A stretch of 64,000 bases of DNA from NCBI GenBank assembly GCA_032622095.1, contig CP136064.1, positions 179,956,011 to 180,020,010 of the forward strand. Direction: 5' to 3'. Under the pieces are notes generated by a model that saw only the letters and a list, made by a program, of their open reading frames with translations, did not search any database and was not told where the DNA came from. The translations under genes and the position numbers were made by a program. The stretch comes from Siphonodentalium dalli. Lineage: Eukaryota; Mollusca; Scaphopoda; Gadilida; Siphonodentaliidae. Shown here one piece after another: positions 22,553 through 32,950 of this stretch; within the stretch, counting starts at the first letter, position 1, and every line of letters starts with the position of its first letter.

Positions 22553-22916
22553 CTACCGGTATAGCACTGTAAGGCGTTAATTGCTTGCTTGCTTGTTGTG
22601 GATTTCCCTCCTTTAAGTGAGGAGCACCCCATTATATTGGGTATATAAAATAATGGAAGTAAAAATAAGTCAAATAAAACCAGGTATTTTAAAAACTGCA
22701 ATAATGATAAAATAGTTCGTGGAATTGTGGTACTAGTGAGTTAAAAGATTTGTGTGTGAGTAAGTTACACTTAAGAACTTTTAAGTTGAGCTTTCATATG
22801 TACATGTATATTTTTGTTTTGTTTTTAAGATTGGTATAGTTAAAATTGTCGTATTGACAAGAATATTTACAGGTACCGTAGTTGTTTTGCCTGTACAGCT
22901 CGGCTAGTTTGTCATT

Positions 22917-25404
22917 TTATATGTGCTTGTCTGCTTCTGTTTTTAAAGTGTTTACTCTGTGCACATGAATTGAGTATAAGAAATTTCTTGCTAGTTTTTC
23001 AATTTGTTCTTTTTCTATATCGGTAAGGTTCCAGGTTTCTAGTTTTGTGCAGTCTAAGGTTAACTGAGTTAAAGGCACGTGCGGCCTTAATTGTCGAAAA
23101 TATTCATATTTTTTCCAAACACCGTAAACAGAAAAACATTAAAACGCATACAGTTCCGTTGATATATACCATGACCATCGCGTAAACAGCATGTTATCAT
23201 CAAGACCTACTATATTTTACCTAAGCAAGAGCCTGATTGTGTTACTGAAGACAGCACAATGCTACTGGCTAATCACACACAAATGGCATAAACGCTCTTT
23301 ATTAGTTCCATATCAGGTATTCACCAACACAGAACGCTCTTTATGTTTACCATCATAATATAAACAAACACCAGAAAAGTAACTTTTTATGCTTTTGTTT
23401 ACATAACAATGGTCAAACAAATGACCATAACATACTGTTTATGCGATATTTCTTAGTTGTATACGGACAAAGTCTATCTACATTTTGATGTTCTTTCTGT
23501 TTGTGGCGGTTTTTGCCGGGTGGAAATATTTTCACAGGATACCCTCCGCCAAGGCCAACCGTGTCTTTAAGAGTTCTGGTTGATCAATAATGTATTTGTC
23601 AGTGATAGTTTTTGAGAGACATAGTTTGAGTTTTTGTATGTAACGATGTCGTTGGTTGCTAGTGTTCGTACATTGTGAAATGAAATGTATTCTGTCCTCA
23701 TCAGCTAGTTTGCAGAGTGGACATATGGCACAGATCAGGTTTTGTCTGAATCTTTTTCTATTTATTTGTAGTAAATAAGTGTCTGTCATCAACCATGTTT
23801 TTATAATAGCCTTTTTTGTGGCAGCGGGCGAGTATTTTTATGAATCCCATACAAAATGACATTTGCTGCTGGAATTTTCTTGCAGTTTGATCATTGTTAA
23901 TGTTGTTTTACTGGAGAACTCTTTGTCATTAATATCATGCCAATATTGGTATATAGCTTTTTTACATATTGTTTTCCATTTGTTGGCATCTTCCTTACTG
24001 TGGATGGTGCTTATGATATGCAGTGGGTCAGGAAGGGTATATTTGGAAAGTATGTCTCTGACATGTACAAACCAGCTATGGCTGTTGTCATTTTTCATGA
24101 TAAGTTGTCTTATTGCAAGATCTCGCTCTGCAGAGTTGTGTGTTTTGGCTATATTAATATAGAATGTTGTAATTTTGAGATCTATAGTGCCTTAGATGGG
24201 AATAGCACCAATAAGTGCATTTGTAGCAGCATTTGCTGTGCGTGTTGATAAACTCTGCAATTGTCTCATGGTTTTTCGTTGGAAACGTTCGAGTTCATCT
24301 ATGTCTTTTTTTTTTCATATGTAGGATTTCTATACCATGCAGCATTCTAGGAATGACAAAAGTGTTCCACATTTGGTATGCTATTACTGGTGATATACCG
24401 TTTGTTCCATGTAGCCCTGTACCCATCAAGGATTATAGGGTTCGTCTGCCCATTGTTATTCGTTTTGGGATATCTGGGGCATTCGTTGGATTACGCTCTA
24501 CACCTATATATAGGTGTTTGGTGGAGCCTACGATATTAACAGGTGTTCCACCTAGGACAGTTTTTATTTCACCATTCATTTTTTGTGTAGATGTTTTCAT
24601 TTGGACAATTTCGCATTTAGTTGCGTTCATTGCGAATCGATCTTTACATGCATGAGTTGTTGTATACAATACTTGTGAGAGTTTGTAAATCAGCTGTTGT
24701 TTTTGCTAAGATGGCTACATCATCTGCACAGGTTATATCAATTGTGCCAATTTTAAACCCAGCTGCATTGTTACTTAGCTGATTTAGCATGTCGTTGTTA
24801 AATCTTTTATAGAGCATTGCTGATAATTAACCCCTTGTCTTATTCCTTGGTGAAGTAGTATATCTGAGGAGTATGATCCACCCCATTTTACCTTTGTATT
24901 CGCCTCATGATGTAATGAATTTACAAGTAGCCATAGGTCGCTGTGGATCCCATCAATGAAAAGTTTTCTCAGTAGGCTTTTATGCCATACAACGTCAAAT
25001 GCTTTTTCAGCATCCAGGGTTTCAAATATTAATTTCTCATTTATGTCTTTGCTTTCATTGAATGATTCAGTTATCATAAGCCCAGCAACTAGGGATGATG
25101 TGCCTTGAGTGAAGCCACGTTGCATTTTATTTTGCAATGGTAATAGTATGTTGTCCAATTTGTCTTGCAGGGTTGCTTCTAGGATTTTACATATTATGGA
25201 GCTGATAGTTATGCCCCTGTAATTCCCTGGTTTTGTTGGGTCTTTGTCCTTTTTTGGTACAGGTGTTAATATGCCGATTTTTATTTCGTTTGGCACTTCT
25301 CGTTTTTCATATATAGTGTTTATGATGTTCATGATTATTGGGGCAGTTTCTTCTATGCTATATTTGAGGTGTTCAGCCGTAATTCCAGCATAGTCACCTA
25401 TATT
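22917..25404 (-). pseudogene. LINE ORF2 fragment: reverse transcriptase and C-terminal zinc-binding region
   Basis: The minus-strand coding remnant contains LTPVPKK.KDPTKPGNYRGI, then MQRGFTQGTS, ETLDAEKAFDVVWH, QGIRQG and a catalytic-box variant CADDVAIL (cysteine instead of the more usual tyrosine or phenylalanine). Toward the C-terminus comes the cysteine-histidine cluster CPLCKLADEDRIHFISQC. Together these are the reverse transcriptase fingers/palm and the usual C-terminal finger of non-LTR retrotransposons. Frames shift several times (around 24784 and 24433), so it is dead. The last 51 codons lie on the far side of the inserted MITE and end at a TAA near 22917. The exact clade is not determined. 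Confidence 0.85.
23069..23570 (+). mobile_element. TTAA MITE family A, copy 2, inserted in the LINE ORF
   Basis: TTAA at 23069-23072 and 23567-23570 flank a 494-bp body. On either side the LINE reading frame continues: ...QPELL before, TQLTLDCTKLETWN after. The single TTAA of the empty site encodes part of the leucine-threonine junction. The insertion therefore duplicated only TTAA, and the MITE is younger than the LINE copy. Confidence 0.92.
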
Positions 25405-25568
25405 AAGGTGTTAATTAACTATCGCTTACTCGACGGTTTATACTCGGTCTCTTTGTTAATTACATAATACTGAATTGTTTTGACTTTGTTAAACTCCCCT
25501 CAGTCTTTATCTGCATGGGCTTGGGACCAGAAGACTTCGTAGGCGGATTTAAAGTTATATATATGTTT

Positions 25569-25644
25569 TTAATTAATTAGCACCGGCTCAGATGGTTGGC
25601 GCAATTTATTACGTAAATATGTCTTTGGCATTCGCGCTATGATT
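25569..25644. other. Short unique stretch left of the third MITE copy
   Basis: No element or gene. The minus-strand frame that continues from the MITE through here ends at 25569 and is not supported. Confidence 0.3.
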
Positions 25645-25825
25645 TTAAAGATACGGGCGGTGTTGGCGGTTGGTATGCTGTTAAAATGGTCACCTCCGCC
25701 AAAAACCGCCATAAACAGAAATAATAGTAAAATATAGACAATCTTTGTTCCTATACCAATCAGAAATATATGGCATAAACAGTATGTTATTGTAAATTGT
25801 TTTTCCTTTGTTATGTAAACAAAAG

Positions 25826-26360
25826 CAAACAAGAGCATCGCTAGTGCGTGGCAAAATACGCCCTTTAGCCATTTCAAATTGTACTACCGCAAAATAAAAT
25901 AATACTTTGAGCTTACATTGAAGAAAATCTGATATACCCCTAATTTCAATGCCAAATGCGGTCAAATTCTAAGTCGAAAAATGGCCGTAACTCATGTAAA
26001 AATAATTATATATATACCTATATTCGAACTTGGCCTGTAGTTTTAGCTGGGAAATACACATGTATATACCAGCTTTGGTTCAGATCAAATAATAAAAACT
26101 GGAGTTATCGGTCGGAAACCGAAATGTTATGAAATTGGTCAAATTCTAAGTCGAAAAAAGGCCGTAACTCATGTAAAAATAACTGGACGGAACCCAAATT
26201 CGAACTTGGCCTGTATCTTTAGCTGAGAAATACACGTACCAACTTTGGATCAGATCAAATAATCCAAACTGGAGTTGTCGATCGGAAACAAAAAATGTTA
26301 ACGGACGGACGGACGGACAGACTGATTACATAATACGACCTTTTTCAAAAAAGGGCGTAT
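25826..26360 (+). mobile_element. Nested dispersed element with 177-bp internal repeat and ACGG tract
   Basis: It starts near GCATCGCTAGTGCGTGGCAA and a TACGCCCTTTA, and ends ACGGACGGACGGACGGACAG then CCTTTTTCAAAAAAGGGCGT followed by ATAA. The two ends are inverted (TACGCCCTTT/AAAGGGCGTA). Inside, GTCAAATTCTAAGTCGAAAA occurs at 25961 and 26138, a 177-bp tandem duplication containing GGCCGTAACTCATGTAAAAA and TTCGAACTTGGCCTGTA. Related elements occur at 29155-29400 and 30826-32950. Confidence 0.7.
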
Positions 26361-26642
26361 AAAAACGTTACAGAACCTGGCTTTTGGTTAGATCCGGATA
26401 TGGTAAACATATAAAGCGTTATTTGTTACTGTTTTCCTGATATGGAAATAATAAAGAGCGTTTATATCATTTGTATGTTATTAACCAATAGAATTTAGCT
26501 GTGTTATGTAAACAGAAGCAAAACTTCTGTAACACGAGCAGGCTCTTGTTTAGGTACACCATCGTACGTCTTGGCGACAATATACTATTTACCATGTTTG
26601 CGCGCTGATTATGTTTGGCATATGAACACAACTATATATATT

Positions 26643-27119
26643 TTAAAGGTACTCAACCCGATAAAACTCCTCTCAATTACTATTTCAATGGCTTCGGGGG
26701 TCAAAAATATTTGATTCGAGTCGAGGAAGTCACCCATCAAAGCTCAGATTTGTTAGATATCGATTTTAGAAATCTATTATTTTTCATTATCGGGAATACT
26801 ATCTGGCCCAGAACTCAGTAAAAATTGCGTTAAAATTACCACTTGATTTTAGAGTTATTCATCCTTGTCTGTTTGAATAGATTTTGAGTACACATCCAGA
26901 GCAGATTACGGCAGTTATTAGTACTAATCTCGAGAACATAACAAATTTGAAAAATCAATATCTAATAACTCTGAGCTTTGTTTGATGGGTTCCTCGACTC
27001 GAATCAAATATTTTTTACCCCCAAAGCCAAAGAAATAGTAATATAGGACCCTCTGATCGGATTGTTGTTGTTGGAATCTGTTGAGATGGGGACCCTCTTT
27101 ACGGGTTGAGTACCTTTAA
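26643..27119. mobile_element. TTAA MITE family B, copy 1
   Basis: TTAAAGGTACTCAACCCG and CGGGTTGAGTACCTTTAA are terminal inverted repeats inside a duplicated TTAA (26643-26646, 27116-27119). Longer subterminal inverted segments follow: TTTGATTCGAGTCGAGGAA against TTCCTCGACTCGAATCAAA. It is nested inside MITE A copy 3. Related copies are at 45195 and 46096. Confidence 0.85.
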
Positions 27120-27189
27120 TATTCCTTCTGTCGATGGCGATTTGAACAAATATGAATATTTCTGCAACGAACGCCGCCCGTGCCTTTAA

Positions 27190-27465
27190 GATTTGCCATT
27201 GATCCATGAACCGATTATGAGTACTGCTAATCAAGTTATTTTTCAACATGACGCACTTTGATCGAACAAGCATGTCGCACAAACTCGGATTTTTTCCGTA
27301 AGCTATAATCACTCGTTTATAGAGAATCTCATGCAATTGAGAGTTTAATTCTGCGCAATTGCGTTTGAAAATGCTTGCGATTTCAACATTTCTGCGATTG
27401 AACAATTGATTTTCGCGTTCCAAGCGTTTTGATTTAGTTTCTTCCTCCTCTGTTAGAATTACCAT
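27190..27465 (-). CDS. Uncertain short coding-like frame cut by a MITE
   Basis: A minus-strand frame of about 92 codons starts MVILTEEEETKSKRLEREN and ends MDQWQIL at the TTAA of MITE A copy 3. The lysine/glutamate-rich start looks like a coiled-coil or unstructured exon. Joining across the MITE gives a stop two codons later. There is no family I recognise and no clear donor site. It may be an exon end, a small relic or chance. Confidence 0.25.
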
Positions 27466-28918
27466 GTGTGTGTACGATTGGCTGAAAGCTGAAATGGAAT
27501 CTTACATCATGGTCAGGTAAATTGAAATACTTTGCAACACAAACAATAATTATCTAATCGAATATCTGAGAGATGGTTGGTCATTCGTTCGTCACATATT
27601 GTACATGACACTTTAAGGGGTTCGGTAATACAGAGCGTTATGTAGGAAAATTGGTACAGATGGAATAGAATAATTATATATCACACTGCTCTTTCAGTAG
27701 AGGTTGCAGAATTTGAAGTTCTTTTAGGGCGATTGTGATACACGAGTGTTTAATGTCCCATTAACAATCCAATATGGTGCTCTCATGCCTTGAATAACAG
27801 GCATTGGAAAATTAAGACAGACAATACCGATTCGTTGAGATTCCTCGGATAGTTTCAGAGCGAGCTCATGTTGTAACATTCAATTAGGATTACCATGCAA
27901 ATATCCATTACATGTGCAGCGCCAAAAAATAATGCAGGTACAGTGTTTAAAGTAAAAAGAGTGACACCCCCCCCCCCCCATTTTTCACCCATAATTTACA
28001 TACATGTACCAGTATATCTTTCTCAAACCAATGGTTGAACAAGTTCCTAACTGTCAGAATTTTAGCTTGTACACGCTTGAATTATAACATTTTGGACCAT
28101 AATCCACGATTGGGGGAGGGGCTGGTTCTCGAAAGCTTCGAATAACTAAGGGATTTAGTTGAATGTATCAGTCGGGGTTATCTGGACATGAATGTACATT
28201 ATGTTTAACTTAATATTCCATAGTTGTAAATTTTGCGTAAACATATATAACACAAGAGAGAAAAGGTGACGTAGTCGGGAACTCGTAGGTTATAGACAAA
28301 CCTTTTCCCCGAATGAAGACACACCGCAACACTACATTCTGTACTCTCAAATTTAAAGCTGTAATACTATGTTCATAATTTTGAATAGCATAAATTGCTG
28401 AATATTATAGATTAATCACTCGTAGCAAACAGACACGACATAAATGACTGTCAACTACAATATTTATAAGTCAGGAGTGGTTCGTGGCTTCGTGGTTGGG
28501 GGGTGGTCATGCCTCAGGGTGCTGCATGCCCCCACCCCACCCGTAGAGGAAATATGCAATGGTCAGTCCGGTAGATTCCGGGATAATATAGCCCCCCCCC
28601 CCATGTCGGGGATCATAGCCCCTGCGTTGGAGAAATCCTGGGGCCATCACTGGTATAAAAATCAAGAGAAGACTGACAATGATTTAAATAGAAAGTCCAA
28701 CATTGTGATTATCGTGCGAACAATTATTTTAAGCGGCCAGACGAATTCGTTCAGTCAACGGCTCTCTGCACGTTCAGAGCTGGGCTCACTGTGGTCAAAC
28801 ATAGCCGCAATAATTTGGTTGACATGTCAGCGGACACGTATTACATGGTCTGTAAAACGACAAATACACGACATTTACAGAGATTACATGCATGTGTGTA
28901 TCCACCCTTATAGTGCTA
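27466..28918. other. No gene recognised
   Basis: The stretch contains a poly-C run near 27967-27979 and another at 28590-28601. A 176-codon plus-strand frame (28444-28974) has low-complexity, proline-rich junk character and runs into the repeat at 28919. I do not regard it as a gene. Confidence 0.4.
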
Positions 28919-29100
28919 TACGGCCAATGTTATGTTCGTTGTTTAGTAGGTTTGTTATTAACGCTTATAACTAAAAAAAATAAGTCATCAAAGTTGGAAA
29001 TAATACCACATACACATAGAATGGACATGCACGCACCCACGAGTCAAATTTCACCCTTCTATTCAGCTTTTTCGACTTGTGTTCGTTGTTTAGTAGGACC
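28919..29100 (-). repeat. Inverted, diverged copy of the repeat at 22366-22552
   Basis: TGTTCGTTGTTTAGTAGG occurs near both ends in direct orientation. The interior carries AAGTCATCAAAGTTGGAAAT, the complement of the copy at 22.4 kb. The boundaries agree with that copy. Confidence 0.7.
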
Positions 29101-29154
29101 GGACAACCACATAATGCACAGGTTCCAATGGTACTAAATGTGAAGTTTATCATG

Positions 29155-29400
29155 AGCATCACTGGGGCGTGGCAAACACGGTTGTGATAATTCCAAATAA
29201 AGGGCCATAACTCTGGTGTAAATTGGTGGGCGGACCCCAAATTCGAACTTGACCTACATTTTGCGATAGTAAACCCACGTACAAAATGTCATTCTATTTA
29301 GTTGAGACTATCTAAAGTTATCACCCGGAAACCAATTAAACGAACTGACAGACAGACCAATAATATAATAACCCCCATTTTTTTTTTAAACTGAGTGTAC
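29155..29400 (+). repeat. Dispersed repeat of the 'AACTCTGGT' type
   Basis: It starts GCATCACTGGGGCGTGGCAA like the nested element at 25.8 kb. It continues AGGGCCATAACTCTGGTGTA and CCCAAATTCGAACTTGACCT and ends with a GACAGACAGAC tract, then ATAATAACCCCCATTTTTTT. This is one module of the same family without the internal duplication. Confidence 0.65.
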
Positions 29401-30288
29401 AAACAAAATTGGCTGAACAATGTTGGAATACAAGCTCGCACCAACAGACGGACGGACAAACACACATTTTTACTTCTGCAGATATTACGAGAGTGCCAAC
29501 GGTACGGAAATGTTGGATCAATTTGTGACATAGGGTCTGTGCAATGACACCGTCAAACCCAACAGGTACGACTGCTCTTACCATCCAAAAAGGAAAGTCC
29601 TTACAAATCATATCCAGAGCTCTGGTTGATGGAGAGTACTCTGACTTAGACCAAGTCCACCGACTGGAGAGCAAGATTGAAGAATGGCGACTGGATAGTA
29701 ATGAAAAATTCTTTCTCAGGAAGTGTGAAGAAGGTTAAATATTTCTATTCGTGCATCGAAATAAAGTTCAGAAACAACATCTAGCACGATAAGTCTTACA
29801 CATTTAGACTATATACATATATTCCCTCCAACAGGAATCCTAATATTGTGACCACTGTTATTGTTTTCAGTTACGGGGCTATATGATTCTTCTTGATGCC
29901 ACACATGGGACATCTAGGTATTCACTTCGTATTTCTTCATAGTCGTCAAAACAAACCGTGGCCATATGCCAGTAATGGAATTCACCACCGAGGACAAGAT
30001 AGCTGAAACTATCATGATTGAGGAGGGGCTGAAATTCTTGAAAGATTGGAATCCGGACTGGGTTTCTAATTCTTTTATGACTGACACCCGCAATGAAGAA
30101 ATTTATGCTCTTGAAAGAGTCTTCCCGGCTTCAAGAAGTATTTACAAGATACAAGATTTTATTGCAATAACACCTCAATGGGCAGTTGCAAGCATATAAC
30201 ATATAATATAAAACATAGATATACAATAATAGCATGAATTAAATAAAACCCGACTAAGTCAAAATTTATATTCAGTATACTCACTCAC

Positions 30289-30800
30289 AAGTTGTTCTTA
30301 TAATTATTATACACTTGATAAAATCTGCCGTTTTTCAAAGAAGGACCGGATCATGTCGCATATGATATTTATGGTATCAATGTGCCTATTTTCCATTATA
30401 TAATTGAATTTATTGTCTTCTGTCATTCTGTGGAAATCGGTTATATACTCGCCTATTGCTGCGAAACAACTAATGCGAATGTTTTCGTATGCCGGACAAT
30501 TCATAACAAAGTGTGATTCGGTCTCAACCGAGTTTGTTCTACAGACAGGACATATTCTATCCTCTATATCTGACGGGGGCTGTTTGTGTCTTCCCTTCTC
30601 AATCTCAAGCTTTTATGTGGGTTCCACAGGGAGCAGCCGTGGATCAAATGGACCAGAGAATGTTAGTAATTTACTATCAGATATAATTTTACGTCTGTAT
30701 TTTTTAATATGGGAGTATATTGTAATTCTTATTAATCCAATCCAAGATGTTTTTCAACAAGCTTTTAATTTGTTTATGTCTCACATCTAGTCGTCACCAC
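30289..30800 (-). mobile_element. LINE 3' fragment (C-terminal finger region)
   Basis: The minus strand encodes KLEIEKGRHKQPPSDIEDR, ICPVCRTNSVETESHFVMNC and PAYENIRISCF, ending at a stop at 30307. This is the C-terminal cysteine/histidine region of a non-LTR retrotransposon. A frame break lies just upstream of KLEIEKG, near 30615. It has landed within the MULE-derived pseudogene and belongs to a different lineage from the LINEs at 22.6 and 42 kb. Confidence 0.75.
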
Positions 30801-30825
30801 GAAGATCCATGCGAGGTTTAGTCGC

Positions 30826-30997
30826 CAGCTCAAAATAAGGGCAGCAACTCTGGTAAACAAAATCGGACAAACCTGGTTTTCGAACTCGACCGAGATAGTG
30901 TTGTGGAAGATCCACACACCCAATATTAATGGAATCGTTGAAGTATGATCAAGTTATCGTTTTATCAGTCATACACTCACTACAATAGACAAACTAA
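30826..30997 (+). repeat. 'AACTCTGGT' module, left of an insertion
   Basis: The module AGGGCAGCAACTCTGGTAAA ... TGGTTTTCGAACTCGACC ... GATCAAGTTATCGT is matched at 32768-32950. The two were probably neighbours in a tandem array before the TIR element between them inserted. Confidence 0.65.
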
Positions 30998-32768
30998 AGC
31001 ACTGAGAGAGAAATCGGGTCAATATGATTAACCTAGGGTAAATTACAAGCATGTGGGTCACTTTGACTAACACACACCTTTCAGTGACTAAGTTACACCA
31101 GGAATACTCTAATTGCAACACTGCCTTGAATAATGCTAAATATTCAATTTTCATTTTATCGCAATTCTATTGAATCTATAATTGAACGAATGTGATTGGA
31201 GGATATAATGTCATATATATCAGAACTTCCCTCCCACACCAAAGACTACACTATTAGGATAAAAGATTCTTATTTATATGACACCACAGATATCTCGGAA
31301 AATGAACTAGTTTAACTGACTTATACCGCAAACGTTTGTTATACATCTCAATAGACCAGTACTGGAATCTTTGTGATACAAAGTGCATGTTCACTAAATG
31401 TGTTGCACATCTTCAATGTGCCGAGAAAGGGTCAATAACTCTAAACTAAAAAAACATAAAACATTTCTATGTTGAAAAATGGCAATAACTCCAACCGGAC
31501 TCAAAATCGCAGGTACACAGGTTCCCATGCTGGTTGATGTATGTGCCAAGTTTAAAAAAAAACAATGACCAGACAATGACATAATACAGGCTCGGACAAA
31601 GAGAATGTTTGATAATTACGTGCTCTCGCGCAACAGTATGGCGATCAGTCAGATTCGTAGGTACGTACGTTGGTGTCACCCTACCGATTTCACTCCATGA
31701 CGTCACCCTTACGCAGTACATGCCGGCGACCTTACGGAGTAGATTATAGAGTTGACGCCCTTGGCACTGACTTCCGTTACTAGCTCGTTGCTGTATAAAC
31801 AAACCAGCGATGTGGCTTTTGTCGAAAATTGACAGTCAGTACATTCGCCCTGTATACATGTACTTTCAGAAAATACAAAACACCACAACGTTATACCCCA
31901 CCAATGTCAGTGTCTCGATATCATTTGACCAACTTTCTTGACATGAAACCGCGACAGACACGGCGTGAAATACATCGCATTGAGTAAACAATTTCCCATT
32001 GTTTCAATTCAACTTCAAGATCGCGGTAAAATCAAAACCGCAATTTGTAAGTGGTAAACATCTGAAAAAGACATAAGGTACATGCAGAAACTAATTGTTG
32101 TGCATATTTATTTCTATTTGAGGTGGCAATTTTTCATGTTTATCAGTATTTTTAACGATAAAAGCGATGGTAATTGGGGGACTATATTTTATCTAGCGCA
32201 TTAAATTTAAAATAAAAAGTCGTGAATTGGCTGAGTGTTTTCTATGGCCGCACACTTCGTTGATAATTACGAGCCATTTGTTTGTCTAAATAACATTTTT
32301 AAGTTCGAAGAGCATAAGAATGGGGATAACAGTGTGGTAAAATACAGTGAAATTATTTTTTAAATTATTTTTTATTACATTGTTGCGCACGTTGGCATCT
32401 CTCTGAGTGCATTCTAGTTTATCCTGTTTTCAATTCGGTCTCTGATTCTGAACAATATATCATCTGGTTGAGTTTTGAAATTATTGCACACAATTTCCAC
32501 CAAATAACATGTTCACCTTAAAAAAAAAGATACTCAAAAAAGTTAGTCATTATGACTCAGTCCTGGTCATTTTGACTAACACAACTGTTGTCGAATGGCC
32601 TAATTCGTTTTGACTAACACTTCCTTAGTGGTGATGACTAACACCATCCTAGTCATTGTGACTAATTTCTGCCTTTGTCATTATGACTACCCTAAGTTAG
32701 TCATCCTGTGGACAAACAGTTGACTAACCTAAGTTATGTCATATTGACCAACAATTTTCTTCAGTGCT
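30998..32768. mobile_element. TIR element inserted between two repeat modules, with TAGTCATTTTGAC minisatellite
   Basis: The left end AGCACTGAGAGAGAAATCGG and the right end TTCTTCAGTGCT are inverted. The similarity continues inward through GGTCAATATGA...TAACCTAGG. The right part (32545-32740) holds about six ~30-bp repeats of TAGTCATTNTGACTAACAC. The duplication length could not be fixed. No transposase is visible in the 1.8-kb interior. Confidence 0.55.
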
Positions 32769-32950
32769 AGGGCCGTAACTCAGGTAAAAAATATATCGGA
32801 CAAATCTGGTTTTCGAACTTGATCAAGATATTGTTGTGAAAGGTCCACTTACCAAATATGAATGTAATTGGTTGACGTATGTTTACGTTATCGTGCAAAC
32901 AGATAAACATATTCATAAATTGCTAAAACGAATAAACAAATAAGTAACCA
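32768..32950 (+). repeat. 'AACTCTGGT' module, right of the insertion
   Basis: AGGGCCGTAACTCAGGTAAA, then TGGTTTTCGAACTTGATC and CCAAATATGAATGTAATTGG and GTTATCGTGCAAACAG; parallel in order to 30826-30997. Confidence 0.65.

Larger units (their letters stand above)
22571..25416 (-). mobile_element. 5'-truncated LINE (non-LTR retrotransposon) with target-site duplication
   Basis: AAGGCGTTAATT at 22571-22582 and AAGGTGTTAATT at 25405-25416 form a 12-bp duplication with one mismatch. Between them, on the minus strand, are the truncated ORF2, a 3' UTR of ~335 bp ending in a hairpin-prone GTGCTCCTCACTTAAAGGAG, and an AAGCAAGCAAGCAA tail. That is the expected LINE order. The 5' truncation falls inside the reverse transcriptase just before GDYAGITAEHLK. 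A 494-bp MITE is inserted near the end of the ORF. Confidence 0.85.
25645..27189. mobile_element. TTAA MITE family A, copy 3, with two elements nested inside
   Basis: The left terminus is TTAA followed by AGATACGGGCGG (25645) and the right terminus is CGCCGCCCGTGCCT then TTAA (27186-27189). Family-specific blocks such as CATAAACAGTATGTTAT and AATAAAGAGCGTTTAT appear in order but are split by insertions at about 25826-26360 and at 26643-27119. Without them the copy would be ~530 bp. It is more diverged than copies 1 and 2. Confidence 0.8.

Noticed and set aside
25569-25877. Minus-strand frame continuing across MITE A copy 3 into flanking DNA
   Set aside because: Most of it is MITE sequence, and removing the MITE changes the frame and gives an immediate stop.
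28444-28974. 176-codon plus-strand frame
   Set aside because: Proline runs derive from poly-C tracts, there is no recognisable domain, and it runs into a dispersed repeat.
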